Under the pieces are notes generated by a model, which saw nothing but the letters and a program-made list of their open reading frames with translations, searched no databases and was not told where the DNA came from. A program made the translations under genes and the position numbers. Of a stretch of DNA of 64,000 bases, positions 48,593-62,528 are shown piece by piece. The stretch is from Henricia sp. BOLD:AAB3569 (lineage: Eukaryota; Echinodermata; Asteroidea; Spinulosida; Echinasteridae), in NCBI GenBank assembly GCA_037783545.1, contig JBBELK010000986.1, positions 20,174 to 84,173 of the forward strand, given 5' to 3'. Each line of letters opens with the position of its first letter. The stretch's first letter is position 1.

Positions 48593-48865
48593 ATTAGGTC
48601 AAAGTGTGTCCCAAATGCCGGCAAATTTGGAAATTAAGGAATTTTCCAACCAACTTCAAATTTTGCACGCTCCAAACTGTATATATTCCGCACTTGTCAT
48701 GCAAAATTGACAGATTTTCGCTGGGAACTGACGGAGAAATTTCAGAGTTTAGGGAAAACGGAGCTCGGCTGCGTGGTTATTCCCCTAACCGTGGCTGTTG
48801 GGACACCCTGCGCCGCGCTGGTGTACATTTGTACGGCCGTTGACTCACCCCAGATTGTGACGGGA
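48593..48865 (+). repeat. Hybrid S/R monomer
   Basis: This unit carries the S marker GGAAATTAAGG on the left and both R markers, TTGCACGCTCC and GGGAACTGACGG, on the right. It follows a P unit and precedes an N unit. In neighbouring copies the P unit is followed by separate S and R units, so this looks like an S-R pair fused to one monomer by a crossover in the ~30 bp between the markers. Confidence 0.75.
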
Positions 48866-51800
48866 ATTAGGTCAAAGTGTGTCCCAAATGCCGGCAAATT
48901 TGGAAATCAAGGAATTTTCCAACCAACTTCAAATTTTGCATGCTCCAAACTGTATATATTCCGCACTTGTCATGCAAAATTGACAGATTTTCGCTGGGAA
49001 ATGACGGAGAAATTTCAGAGTTTAGGGAAAACGGAGCTCGGCTGCGTGGTTATTCCCCTAACCGTGGCTGTTGGGACACCCTGCGCCGCGCTGGTGTACA
49101 TTTCTACGGCCGTTGACTCACCCCAGATTGTGACGGGAATTAGGTCAAAGTGTGTCCCAAATGCCGGCAAATTTGGAAATTAAGGAATTTTCCAACCAAC
49201 TTCAAATTTTGCATGCTCCAAACTGTATATATTCCGCACTTGTCATGCAAAATTGACAGATTTTCGCTGGGAAATGACGGAGAAATTTCAGAGTTTAGGG
49301 AAAACGGAGCTCGGCTGCGTGGTTATTCCCCTAACCGTGGCTGTTGGGACACCCTGCGCCGCGCTGGTGTACATTTCTACGGCCGTTGACTCACCCCAGA
49401 TTGTGACGGGAATTAGGTCAAAGTGTGTCCCAAATGCCGGCAAATTTGGAAATCAAGGAATTTTCCAACCAACTTCAAATTTTGCACGCTCCAAACTGTA
49501 TATATTCCGCACTTGTCATGCAAAATTGACAGATTTTCGCTGGGAACTGACGGAGAAATTTCAGAGTTTAGGGAAAACGGAGCTCGGCTGCGTGGTTATT
49601 CCCCTAACCGTGGCTGTTGGGACACCCTGCGCCGCGCTGGTGTACATTTGTACGGCCGTTGACTCACCCCAGATTGTGACGGGAATTAGGTCAAAGTGTG
49701 TCCCAAATGCCGGCAAATTTGGAAATCAAGGAATTTTCCAACCAACTTCAAATTTTGCATGCTCCAAACTGTATATATTCCGCACTTGTCATGCAAAATT
49801 GACAGATTTTCGCTGGGAAATGACGGAGAAATTTCAGAGTTTAGGGAAAACGGAGCTCGGCTGCGTGGTTATTCCCCTAACCGTGGCTGTTGGGACACCC
49901 TGCGCCGCGCTGGTGTACATTTGTACGGCCGTTGACTCACCCCAGATTGTGACGGGAATTAGGTCAAAGTGTGTCCCAAATGCCGGCAAATTTGGAAATC
50001 AAGGAATTTTCCAACCAACTTCAAATTTTGCATGTTCCAAACTGTATATATTCCGCACTTGTCATGCAAAATTGACAGATTTTCGCTGGGAAATGACGGA
50101 GAAATTTCGGAGTTTAGGGAAAACGGAGCTCGGCTGCGTGGTTATTCCCCTAACCGTGGCTGTTGGGACACCCTGCGCATGCGCTGGTGTACATTTCTAC
50201 GGCCGTTGACTCACCCCAGATTGTGACGGGAATTAGGTCAAAGTGTGTCCCAAATGCCGGCAAATTTGGAAATTAAGGAATTTTCCAACCAACTTCAAAT
50301 TTTGCATGCTCCAAACTGTATATATTCCGCACTTGTCATGCAAAATTGACAGATTTTCGCTGGGAAATGACGGAGAAATTTCAGAGTTTAGGGAAAACGG
50401 AGCTCGGCTGCGTGGTTATTCCCCTAACCGTGGCTGTTGGGACACCCTGCGCCGCGCTGGTGTACATTTCTACGGCCGTTGACTCACCCCAGATTGTGAC
50501 GGGAATTAGGTCAAAGTGTGTCCCAAATGCCGGCAAATTTGGAAATCAAGGAATTTTCCAACCAACTTCAAATTTTGCACGCTCCAAACTGTATATATTC
50601 CGCACTTGTCATGCAAAATTGACAGATTTTCGCTGGGAACTGACGGAGAAATTTCAGAGTTTAGGGAAAACGGAGCTCGGCTGCGTGGTTATTCCCCTAA
50701 CCGTGGCTGTTGGGACACCCTGCGCCGCGCTGGTGTACATTTGTACGGCCGTTGACTCACCCCAGATTGTGACGGGAATTAGGTCAAAGTGTGTCCCAAA
50801 TGCCGGCAAATTTGGAAATCAAGGAATTTTCCAACCAACTTCAAATTTTGCATGCTCCAAACTGTATATATTCCGCACTTGTCATGCAAAATTGACAGAT
50901 TTTCGCTGGGAAATGACGGAGAAATTTCAGAGTTTAGGGAAAACGGAGCTCGGCTGCGTGGTTATTCCCCTAACCGTGGCTGTTGGGACACCCTGCGCCG
51001 CGCTGGTGTACATTTCTACGGCCGTTGACTCACCCCAGATTGTGACGGGAATTAGGTCAAAGTGTGTCCCAAATGCCGGCAAATTTGGAAATCAAGGAAT
51101 TTTCCAACCAACTTCAAATTTTGCACGCTCCAAACTGTATATATTCCGCACTTGTCATGCAAAATTGACAGATTTTCGCTGGGAACTGACGGAGAAATTT
51201 CAGAGTTTAGGGAAAACGGAGCTCGGCTGCGTGGTTATTCCCCTAACCGTGGCTGTTGGGACACCCTGCGCCGCGCTGGTGTACATTTGTACGGCCGTTG
51301 ACTCACCCCAGATTGTGACGGGAATTAGGTCAAAGTGTGTCCCAAATGCCGGCAAATTTGGAAATCAAGGAATTTTCCAACCAACTTCAAATTTTGCATG
51401 CTCCAAACTGTATATATTCCGCACTTGTCATGCAAAATTGACAGATTTTCGCTGGGAAATGACGGAGAAATTTCAGAGTTTAGGGAAAACGGAGCTCGGC
51501 TGCGTGGTTATTCCCCTAACCGTGGCTGTTGGGACACCCTGCGCCGCGCTGGTGTACATTTCTACGGCCGTTGACTCACCCCAGATTGTGACGGGAATTA
51601 GGTCAAAGTGTGTCCCAAATGCCGGCAAATTTGGAAATCAAGGAATTTTCCAACCAACTTCAAATTTTGCACGCTCCAAACTGTATATATTCCGCACTTG
51701 TCATGCAAAATTGACAGATTTTCGCTGGGAACTGACGGAGAAATTTCAGAGTTTAGGGAAAACGGAGCTCGGCTGCGTGGTTATTCCCCTAACCGTGGCT

Positions 51801-54800
51801 GTTGGGACACCCTGCGCCGCGCTGGTGTACATTTGTACGGCCGTTGACTCACCCCAGATTGTGACGGGAATTAGGTCAAAGTGTGTCCCAAATGCCGGCA
51901 AATTTGGAAATCAAGGAATTTTCCAACCAACTTCAAATTTTGCATGCTCCAAACTGTATATATTCCGCACTTGTCATGCAAAATTGACAGATTTTAGCTG
52001 GGAAATGACGGAGAAATTTCAGAGTTTAGGGAAAACGGAGCTCGGCTGCGTGGTTATTCCCTTTAACCGTGGCTGTTGGGACACCCTGCGCATGCGCTGG
52101 TGTACATTTGTACGGCCGTTGACTCACCCCAGATTGTGACGGGAATTAGGTCAAAGTGTGTCCCAAATGCCGGCAAATTTGGAAATTAAGGAATTTTCCA
52201 ACCAACTTCAAATTTTGCATGCTCCAAACTGTATATATTCCGCACTTGTCATGCAAAATTGACAGATTTTCGCTGGGAAATGACGGAGAAATTTCAGAGT
52301 TTAGGGAAAACGGAGCTCGGCTGCGTGGTTATTCCCCTAACCGTGGCTGTTGGGACACCCTGCGCCGCGCTGGTGTACATTTCTACGGCCGTTGACTCAC
52401 CCCAGATTGTGACGGGAATTAGGTCAAAGTGTGTCCCAAATGCCGGCAAATTTGGAAATCAAGGAATTTTCCAACCAACTTCAAATTTTGCACGCTCCAA
52501 ACTGTATATATTCCGCACTTGTCATGCAAAATTGACAGATTTTCGCTGGGAACTGACGGAGAAATTTCAGAGTTTAGGGAAAACGGAGCTCGGCTGCGTG
52601 GTTATTCCCCTAACCGTGGCTGTTGGGACACCCTGCGCCGCGCTGGTGTACATTTGTACGGCCGTCGACTCACCCCAGATTGTGACGGGAATTAGGTCAA
52701 AGTGTGTCCCAAATGCCGGCAAATTTGGAAATCAAGGAATTTTCCAACCAACTTCAAATTTTGCATGCTCCAAACTGTATATATTCCGCACTTGTCATGC
52801 AAAATTGACAGATTTTCGCTGGGAAATGACGGAGAAATTTCAGAGTTTAGGGAAAACGGAGCTCGGCTGCGTGGTTATTCCCCTAACCGTGGCTGTTGGG
52901 ACACCCTGCGCCGCGCTGGTGTACATTTCTACGGCCGTTGACTCACCCCAGATTGTGACGGGAATTAGGTCAAAGTGTGTCCCAAATGCCGGCAAATTTG
53001 GAAATCAAGGAATTTTCCAACCAACTTCAAATTTTGCACGCTCCAAACTGTATATATTCCGCACTTGTCATGCAAAATTGACAGATTTTCGCTGGGAACT
53101 GACGGAGAAATTTCAGAGTTTAGGGAAAACGGAGCTCGGCTGCGTGGTTATTCCCCTAACCGTGGCTGTTGGGACACCCTGCGCCGCGCTGGTGTACATT
53201 TGTACGGCCGTTGACTCACCCCAGATTGTGACGGGAATTAGGTCAAAGTGTGTCCCAAATGCCGGCAAATTTGGAAATCAAGGAATTTTCCAACCAACTT
53301 CAAATTTTGCATGCTCCAAACTGTATATATTCCGCACTTGTCATGCAAAATTGACAGATTTTCGCTGGGAAATGACGGAGAAATTTCAGAGTTTAGGGAA
53401 AACGGAGCTCGGCTGCGTGGTTATTCCCCTAACCGTGGCTGTTGGGACACCCTGCGCCGCGCTGGTGTACATTTGTACGGCCGTTGACTCACCCCAGATT
53501 GTGACGGGAATTAGGTCAAAGTGTGTCCCAAATGCCGGCAAATTTGGAAATCAAGGAATTTTCCAACCAACTTCAAATTTTGCATGCTCCAAACTGTATA
53601 TATTCCGCACTTGGCATGCAAAATTGACAGATTTTCGCTGGAAAATGACGGAGAAATTTCAGAGTTTAGGGAAAACGGAGCTCGGCTGCGTGGTTATTCC
53701 CCTAACCGTGGCTGTTGGGACACCCTGCGCCGCGCTGGTGTACATTTGTACGGCCGTTGACTCACCCCAGATTGTGACGGGAATTAGGTCAAAGTGTGTC
53801 CCAAATGCCGGCAAATTTGGAAATCAAGGAATTTTCCAACCAACTTCAAAATTTGCATGCTCCAAACTGTATATATTCCGCACTTGTCATGCAAAATTGA
53901 CAGATTTTCGCTGGGAAATGACGGAGAAATTTCAGAGTTTAGGGAAAACGGAGCTCGGCTGCGTGGTTATTCCCCTAACCGTGGCTGTTGGGACACCCTG
54001 CGCCGCGCTGGTGTACATTTGTACGGCCGTTGACTCACCCCAGATTGTGACGGGAATTAGGTCAAAGTGTGTCCCAAATGCCGGCAAATTTGGAAATCAA
54101 GGAATTTTCCAACCAACTTCAAATTTTGCATGCTCCAAACTGTATATATTCCGCACTTGGCATGCAAAATTGACAGATTTTCGCTGGGAAATGACGGAGA
54201 AATTTCAGAGTTTAGGGAAAACGGAGCTCGGCTGCGTGGTTATTCCCCTAACCGTGGCTGTTGGGACACCCTGCGCCGCGCTGGTGTACATTTGTACGGC
54301 CGTTGACTCACCCCAGATTGTGACGGGAATTAGGTCAAAGTGTGTCCCAAATGCCGGCAAATTTGGAAATCAAGGAATATTTCAACCAACTTCAAATTTT
54401 GCATGCTCCAAACTGTATATATTGCGCACTTGGCATGCAAAATTGACAGATTTTCGCTGGGAAATGACGGAGAAATTTCAGAGTTTAGGGAAAACGGAGC
54501 TCGGCTGCGTGGTTATTCCCCTAACCGTGGCTGTTGGGACACCCTGCGCCGCGCTGGTGTACATTTGTACGGCCGTTGACTCACCCCAGATTGTGACGGG
54601 AATTAGGTCAAAGTGTGTCCCAAATGCCGGCAAATTTGGAAATCAAGGAATTTTCCAACCAACTTCAAATTTTGCATGCTCCAAACTGTATATATTCCTC
54701 ACTTGTCATGCAAAATTGACAGATTTTCGCTGGGAAATGACGGAGAAATTTCAGAGTTCAGGGAAAACGGAGCTCGGCTGCGTGGTTATTCCCCTAACCG

Positions 54801-54880
54801 TGGCTGTTGGGACACCCTGCGCATGCGCCGCGCTGGTGTACATTTGTACGGCCGTTGACTCACCCCAGATTGTGACGGGA

Positions 54881-55428
54881 ATTAGGTCAAAGTGTGTCCC
54901 AAATGCCGGCACATTTGGAAATCAAGGAATTTTCCAACCAACTTCAAATGTTGCATGCTCCAAACTGTATATATTCCGCACTTGTCATGCAAAATTGACA
55001 GATTTTCGCTGGGAAATGACGGAGAAATTTCGGAGTTTAGGGAAAACGGAGCTCGGCTGCGTGGTTATTCCCCTAACCGTGGCTGTTGGGACACCCTGCG
55101 CATGCGCTGGTGTACATTTCTACGGCCGTTGACTCACCCCAGATTGTGACGGGAATTAGGTCAAAGTGTGTCCCAAATGCCGGCACATTTGGAAATCAAG
55201 GAATTTTCCAACCAACTTCAAATGTTGCATGCTCCAAACTGTATATATTCCGCACTTGTCATGCAAAATTGACAGATTTTCGCTGGGAAATGACGGAGAA
55301 ATTTCGGAGTTTAGGGAAAACGGAGCTCGGCTGCGTGGTTATTCCCCTAACCGTGGCTGTTGGGACACCCTGCGCATGCGCTGGTGTACATTTCTACGGC
55401 CGTTGACTCACCCCAGATTGTGACGGGA
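54881..55428 (+). repeat. Tandem duplication of one variant monomer (2 x 274 bp)
   Basis: Units 54881-55154 and 55155-55428 share GCCGGCACATTTGG, AAATGTTGC, TTTCGGAG, GCGCATGCGCTGG and ATTTCTACGG, and I see no difference between them. GGCACATTTGG occurs nowhere else that I noticed, so this is probably a recent single-monomer duplication. Confidence 0.75.
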
Positions 55429-56520
55429 ATTAGGTCAAAGTGTGTCCCAAATGCCGGCAAATTTGGAAATTAAGGAATTTTCCAACCAACTTCAAATTGT
55501 GCATGCTCCAAACTGTATATATTCCGCACTTGTCATGCAAAATTGACAGATTTTCGCTGGGAAATGACGGAGAAATTTCAGAGTTTAGGGAAAACGGAGC
55601 TCGGCTGCGTGGTTATTCCCCTAACCGTGGCTGTTGGGACACCCTGCGCCGCGCTGGTGTACATTTGTACGGCCGTTGACTCACCCCAGATTGTGACGGG
55701 AATTAGGTCAAAGTGTGTCCCAAATGCCGGCAAATTTGGAAATCAAGGAATTTTCCAACCAACTTCAAATTTTGCACGCTCCAAACTGTATATATTCCGC
55801 ACTTGTCATGCAAAATTGACAGATTTTCGCTGGGAACTGACGGAGAAATTTCAGAGTTTAGGGAAAACGGAGCTCGGCTGCGTGGTTATTCCCCTAACCG
55901 TGGCTGTTGGGACACCCTGCGCCGCGCTGGTGTACATTTGTACGGCCGTTGACTCACCCCAGATTGTGACGGGAATTAGGTCAAAGTGTGTCCCAAATGC
56001 CGGCAAATTTGGAAATCAAGGAATTTTCCAACCAACTTCAAATTTTGCATGCTCCAAACTGTATATATTCCGCACTTGTCATGCAAAATTGACAGATTTT
56101 CGCTGGGAAATGACGGAGAAATTTCAGAGTTTAGGGAAAACGGAGCTCGGCTGCGTGGTTATTCCCCTAACCGTGGCTGTTGGGACACCCTGCGCCGCGC
56201 TGGTGTACATTTGTACGGCCGTTGACTCACCCCAGATTGTGACGGGAATTAGGTCAAAGTGTGTCCCAAATGCCGGCAAATTTGGAAATCAAGGAATTTT
56301 CCAACCAACTTCAAATTTTGCATGCTCCAAACTGTATATATTCCGCACTTGTCATGCAAAATTGACAGATTTTCGCTGGGAAATGACGGAGAAATTTCAG
56401 AGTTTAGGGAAAACGGAGCTCGGCTGCGTGGTTATTCCCCTAACCGTGGCTGTTGGGACACCCTGCGCCGCGCTGGTGTACATTTGTACGGCCGTTGACT
56501 CACCCCAGATTGTGACGGGA

Positions 56521-58710
56521 ATTAGGTCAAAGTGTGTCCCAAATGCCGGCAAATTTGGAAATCAAGGAATTTTCCAACCAACTTCAAATTTTGCATGCTC
56601 CAAACTGTATATATTCCGCACTTGGCATGCAAAATTGACAGATTTTCGCTGGGAAATGACGGAGAAATTTCAGAGTTTAGGGAAAACGGAGCTCGGCTGC
56701 GTGGTTATTCCCCTAACCGTGGCTGTTGGGACACCCTGCGCCGCGCTGGTGTACATTTGTACGGCCGTTGACTCACCCCAGATTGTGACGGGAATTAGGT
56801 CAAAGTGTGTCCCAAATGCCGGCAAATTTGGAAATCAAGGAATTTTCCAACCAACTTCAAATTTTGCATGCTCCAAACTGTATATATTCCGCACTTGTCA
56901 TGCAAAATTGACAGATTTTCGCTGGGAAATGACGGAGAAATTTCAGAGTTTAGGGAAAACGGAGCTCGGCTGCGTGGTTATTCCCCTAACCGTGGCTGTT
57001 GGGACACCCTGCGCCGCGCTGGTGTACATTTGCACGGCCGTTGACTCACCCCAGATTGTGACGGGAATTAGGTCAAAGTGTGTCCCAAATGCCGGCAAAT
57101 TTGGAAATCAAGGAATTTTCCAACCAACTTCAAATTTTGCATGCTCCAAACTGTATATATTCCGCACTTGTCATGCAAAATTGACAGATTTTCGCTGGGA
57201 AATGACGGAGAAATTTCAGAGTTTAGGGAAAACGGAGCTCGGCTGCGTGGTTATTCCCCTAACCGTGGCTGTTGGGACACCCTGCGCCGCGCTGGTGTAC
57301 ATTTGCACGGCCGTTGACTCACCCCAGATTGTGACGGGAATTAGGTCAAAGTGTGTCCCAAATGCCGGCAAATTTGGAAATCAAGGAATTTTCCAACCAA
57401 CTTCAAATTTTGCATGCTCCAAACTGTATATATTCCTCACTTGTCATGCAAAATTGACAGATTTTCGCTGGGAAATGACGGAGAAATTTCAGAGTTTAGG
57501 GAAAACGGAGCTCGGCTGCGTGGTTATTCCCCTAACCGTGGCTGTTGGGACACCCTGCGCCGCGCTGGTGTACATTTGTACGGCCGTTGACTCACCCCAG
57601 ATTGTGACGGGAATTAGGTCAAAGTGTGTCCCAAATGCCGGCAAATTTGGAAATCAAGGAATTTTCCAACCAACTTCAAATTTTGCATGCTCCAAACTGT
57701 ATATATTCCGCACTTGGCATGCAAAATTGACAGATTTTCGCTGGGAAATGACGGAGAAATTTCAGAGTTTAGGGAAAACGGAGCTCGGCTGCGTGGTTAT
57801 TCCCCTAACCGTGGCTGTTGGGACACCCTGCGCCGCGCTGGTGTACATTTGTACGGCCGTTGACTCACCCCAGATTGTGACGGGAATTAGGTCAAAGTGT
57901 GTCCCAAATGCCGGCAAATTTGGAAATCAAGGAATTTTCCAACCAACTTCAAATTTTGCATGCTCCAAACTGTATATATTCCGCACTTGTCATGCAAAAT
58001 TGACAGATTTTCGCTGGGAAATGACGGAGAAATTTCAGAGTTTAGGGAAAACGGAGCTCGGCTGCGTGGTTATTCCCCTAACCGTGGCTGTTGGGACACC
58101 CTGCGCCGCGCTGGTGTACATTTGCACGGCCGTTGACTCACCCCAGATTGTGACGGGAATTAGGTCAAAGTGTGTCCCAAATGCCGGCAAATTTGGAAAT
58201 CAAGGAATTTTCCAACCAACTTCAAATTTTGCATGCTCCAAACTGTATATATTCCGCACTTGTCATGCAAAATTGACAGATTTTCGCTGGGAAATGACGG
58301 AGAAATTTCAGAGTTTAGGGAAAACGGAGCTCGGCTGCGTGGTTATTCCCCTAACCGTGGCTGTTGGGACACCCTGCGCCGCGCTGGTGTACATTTGCAC
58401 GGCCGTTGACTCACCCCAGATTGTGACGGGAATTAGGTCAAAGTGTGTCCCAAATGCCGGCAAATTTGGAAATCAAGGAATTTTCCAACCAACTTCAAAT
58501 TTTGCATGCTCCAAACTGTATATATTCCTCACTTGTCATGCAAAATTGACAGATTTTCGCTGGGAAATGACGGAGAAATTTCAGAGTTTAGGGAAAACGG
58601 AGCTCGGCTGCGTGGTTATTCCCCTAACCGTGGCTGTTGGGACACCCTGCGCATGCGCCGCGCTGGTGTACATTTGTACGGCCGTTGACTCACCCCATAT
58701 TGTGACGGGA
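56521..58710 (+). repeat. Tandem duplication of a four-monomer block (1092 + 1098 bp)
   Basis: Units 56521 and 57613 have CTTGGCATGC, the next two in each block have ATTTGCACGG, and the fourth has TTCCTCACTTG. The second block ends with the 6-bp GCGCATGCGC insertion, which makes it 1098 bp. The match in order and private markers indicates a recent four-monomer duplication. Confidence 0.8.
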
Positions 58711-60075
58711 ATTAGGTCAAAGTGTGTCCCAAATGCCGGCAAATTTGGAAATCAAGGAATTTTCCAATCAACTTCAAATTTTGCATGCTCCAAACTGTAT
58801 ATATTCCGCACTTGTCATGCAAAATTGACAGATTTTCGCTGGGAAATGACGGAGAAATTTCAGAGTTTAGGGAAAACGGAGCTCGGCTGCGTGGTTATTC
58901 CCCTAACCGTGGCTGTTGGGACACCCTGCGCCGCGCTGGTGTACATTTCTACGGCCGTTGACTCACCCCAGATTGTGACGGGAATTAGGTCAAAGTGTGT
59001 CCCAAATGCCGGCAAATTTGGAAATCAAGGAATTTTCCAACCAACTTCAAATTTTACATGCTCCAAACTGTATATATTCCTCACTTGTCATGCAAAATTG
59101 ACAGATTTTTGCTGGGAAATGACGGAGAAATTTCAGAGTTTAGGGAAAACGGAGCTCGGCTGCGTGGTTATTCCCCTAAGCGTGGCTGTTGGGACACCCT
59201 GCGCCGCGCTGGTGTACATTTCTACGGCCGTTGACTCACCCCAGATTGTGACCTGAATTAGGTCAAAGTGTGTCCCAAATGCCGGCAAATTTGGAAATCA
59301 AGGAATTTTCCAACCAACTTCAAATTTTGCATGCTCCAAACTGTATATATTCCGCACTTGTCATGCAAAATTGACAGATTTTCGCTGGGAAATGACGGAG
59401 AAATTTCAGAGTTTAGGGAAAACAGAGCTCGGCTGCGTGGTTATTCCCCTAACCGTGGCTGTTGGGACACCCTGCGCCGCGCTGGTGTACATTTGTACGG
59501 CCGTTGACTCACCCCAGATTGTGACGGGAATTAGGTCAAAGTGTGTCCCAAATGCTGGCAAATTTGGAAATCAAGGAATTTTCCAAACAACTTCAAATTT
59601 TGCATGCTCCAAACTGTATATATTCCGCACTTGTCATGCAAAATTGACAGATTTTCGCTGGGAAATGACGGAGAAATTTCAGAGTTTAGGGAAAACGGAG
59701 CTCGGCTGCGTGGTTATTCCCCTAACCGTGGCTGTTGGGACACCCTGCGCCGCGCTGGTGTACATTTGTACGGCCGTTGACTCACCCCAGATTGTGACGG
59801 GAATTAGGTCAAAGTGTGTCCCAAATGCCGGCAAATTTGGAAATCAAGGAAATTTCCAACCATCTTCAAATTTTGCATGCTCCAAACTGTATATATTCCT
59901 CACTTGTCATGCAAAATTGACAGATTTTCGCTGGGAAATGACGGAGAAATTTCAGAGTTTAGGGAAAACGGAGCTCGGCTGCGTGGTTATTCCCCTAACC
60001 GTGGCTGTTGGGACACCCTGCGCCGCGCTGGTGTACATTTGTACGGCCGTTGACTCACCCCAGATTGTGACGGGA

Positions 60076-62528
60076 ATTAGGTCAAAGTGTGTCCCAAATG
60101 CCGGCAAATTTGGAAATCAATGAATTTTCCAACCAACTTCAAATTTTGCATGCTCCAAACTGTATATATTCCGCACTTGTCATGCAAAATTGACAGATTT
60201 TCGCTGGGAAATGACGGAGAAATTTCAGAGTTTAGGGAAAACGGAGCTCGGCTGCGTGGTTATTCCCCTAACCGTGGCTGTTGGGACACCCTGCGCCGCG
60301 CTGGTGTACATTTCTACGGCCGTTGACTCACCCCAGATTGTGACGGGAATTAGGTCAAAGTGTGTCCCAAATGCCGGCAAATTTGGAAATCAAGGAATTT
60401 TCCAACCAACTTCAAATTTTGCATGCTCCAAACTGTATATATTCCGCACTTGTCATGCAAAATTGACAGATTTTCGCTGGGAAATGACGGAGAAATTTCA
60501 GAGTTTAGGGAAAACGGAGCTCGGCTGCGTGGTTATTCCCTAACCGTGGCTGTTGGGACACCCTGCGCCGCGCTGGTGTACATTTGTACGGCCGTTGACT
60601 CACCCCAGATTGTGACGGGAATTAGGTCAAAGTGTGTCCCAAATGCCGGCAAATTTGGAAATCAAGGAATTTTCCAACCAACTTCAAATTTTGCATGCTC
60701 CAAACTGTATATATTCCGCACTTGTCATGCAAAATTGACAGATTTTCGCTGGGAAATGACGCAGAAATTTCAGAGTTTAGGGAAAACGGAGCTCGGCTGC
60801 GTGGTTATTCCCCTAACCGTGGCTGTTGGGACACCCTGCGCCGCGCTGGTGTACATTTGTACGGCCGTTGACTCACCCCAGATTGTGACGGGAATTAGGT
60901 CAAAGTGTGTCCCAAATGCCGGCAAATTTGGAAATCAAGGAATTTTCCAAACAACTTCAAATTTTGCATGCTCCAAACTGTATATATTCCGCACTTGTCA
61001 TGCAAAATTGACAGATTTTCGCTGGGAAATGACGGAGAAATTTCAGAGTTTAGGGAAAACGGAGCTCGGCTGCGTGGTTATTCCCCTAACCGTGGCTGTT
61101 GGGACACCCTGCGCCGCGCTGGTGTACATTTGTACGGCCGTTGACTCACCCCAGATTGTGACGGGAATTAGGTCAAAGTGTGTCCCAAATGCCGGCAAAT
61201 TTGGAAATCAAGGAATTTTCCAACCAACTTCAAATTTTGCATGCTCCAAACTGTATATATTCCGCACTTGTCATGCAAAATTGACAGATTTTCGCTGGGA
61301 AATGACGCAGAAATTTCAGAGTTTAGGGAAAACGGAGCTCGGCTGCGTGGTTATTCCCTAACCGTGGCTGTTGGGACACCCTGCGCCGCGCTGGTGTACA
61401 TTTGTACGGCCGTTGACTCACCCCAGATTGTGACGGGAATTAGGTCAAAGTGTGTCCCAAATGCCGGCAAATTTGGAAATCAAGGAATTTTCCAAACAAC
61501 TTCAATTTTGCATGCTCCAAACTGTATATATTCCGCACTTGTCATGCAAAATTGACAGATTTTCGCTGGGAAATGACGGAGAAATTTCAGAGTTTAGGGA
61601 AAACGGAGCTCGGCTGCGTGGTTATTCCCCTAACCGTGGCTGTTGGGACACCCTGCGCCGCGCTGGTGTACATTTGTACGGCCGTTGACTCACCCCAGAT
61701 TGTGACGGGAATTAGGTCAAAGTGTGTCCCAAATGCCGGCAAATTTGGAAATCAAGGAATTTTCCAACCAACTTCAAATTTTGCATGCTCCAAACTGTAT
61801 ATATTCCGCACTTGTCATGCAAAATTGACAGATTTTCGCTGGGAAATGACGGAGAAATTTCAGAGTTTAGGGAAAACGGAGCTCGGCTGCGTGGTTATTC
61901 CCCTAACCGTGGCTGTTGGGACACCCTGCGCCGCGCTGGTGTACATTTGTACGGCCGTTGACTCACCCCAGATTGTGACGGGAATTAGGTCAAAGTGTGT
62001 CCCAAATGCCGGCAAATTTGGAAATCAATGAATTTTCCAACCAACTTCAAATTTTGCATGCTCCAAACTGTATATATTCCGCACTTGTCATGCAAAATTG
62101 ACAGATTTTCGCTGGGAAATGACGGAGAAATTTCAGAGTTTAGGGAAAACGGAGCTCGGCTGCGTGGTTATTCCCCTAACCGTGGCTGTTGGGACACCCT
62201 GCGCCGCGCTGGTGTACATTTCTACGGCCGTTGACTCACCCCAGATTGTGACGGGAATTAGGTCAAAGTGTGTCCCAAATGCCGGCAAATTTGGAAATCA
62301 AGGAATTTTCCAACCAACTTCAAATTTTGCATGCTCCAAACTGTATATATTCCGCACTTGTCATGCAAAATTGACAGATTTTCGCTGGGAAATGACGGAG
62401 AAATTTCAGAGTTTAGGGAAAACGGAGCTCGGCTGCGTGGTTATTCCCTAACCGTGGCTGTTGGGACACCCTGCGCCGCGCTGGTGTACATTTGTACGGC
62501 CGTTGACTCACCCCAGATTGTGACGGGA
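60076..62528 (+). repeat. Seven-monomer repeat near the right edge (1908-bp offset)
   Basis: A unit with CAATGAATTTTCC followed by one with TTATTCCCTAACC occurs at 60076/60349 and again at 61984/62257. Between them, units with GACGCAGAAATT and CCAAACAACTTC alternate (60621, 60894, 61167, 61439). Loss of one C in TTCCCCTAACC shortens three of these units to 272 bp and breaks the open frame. Confidence 0.7.
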
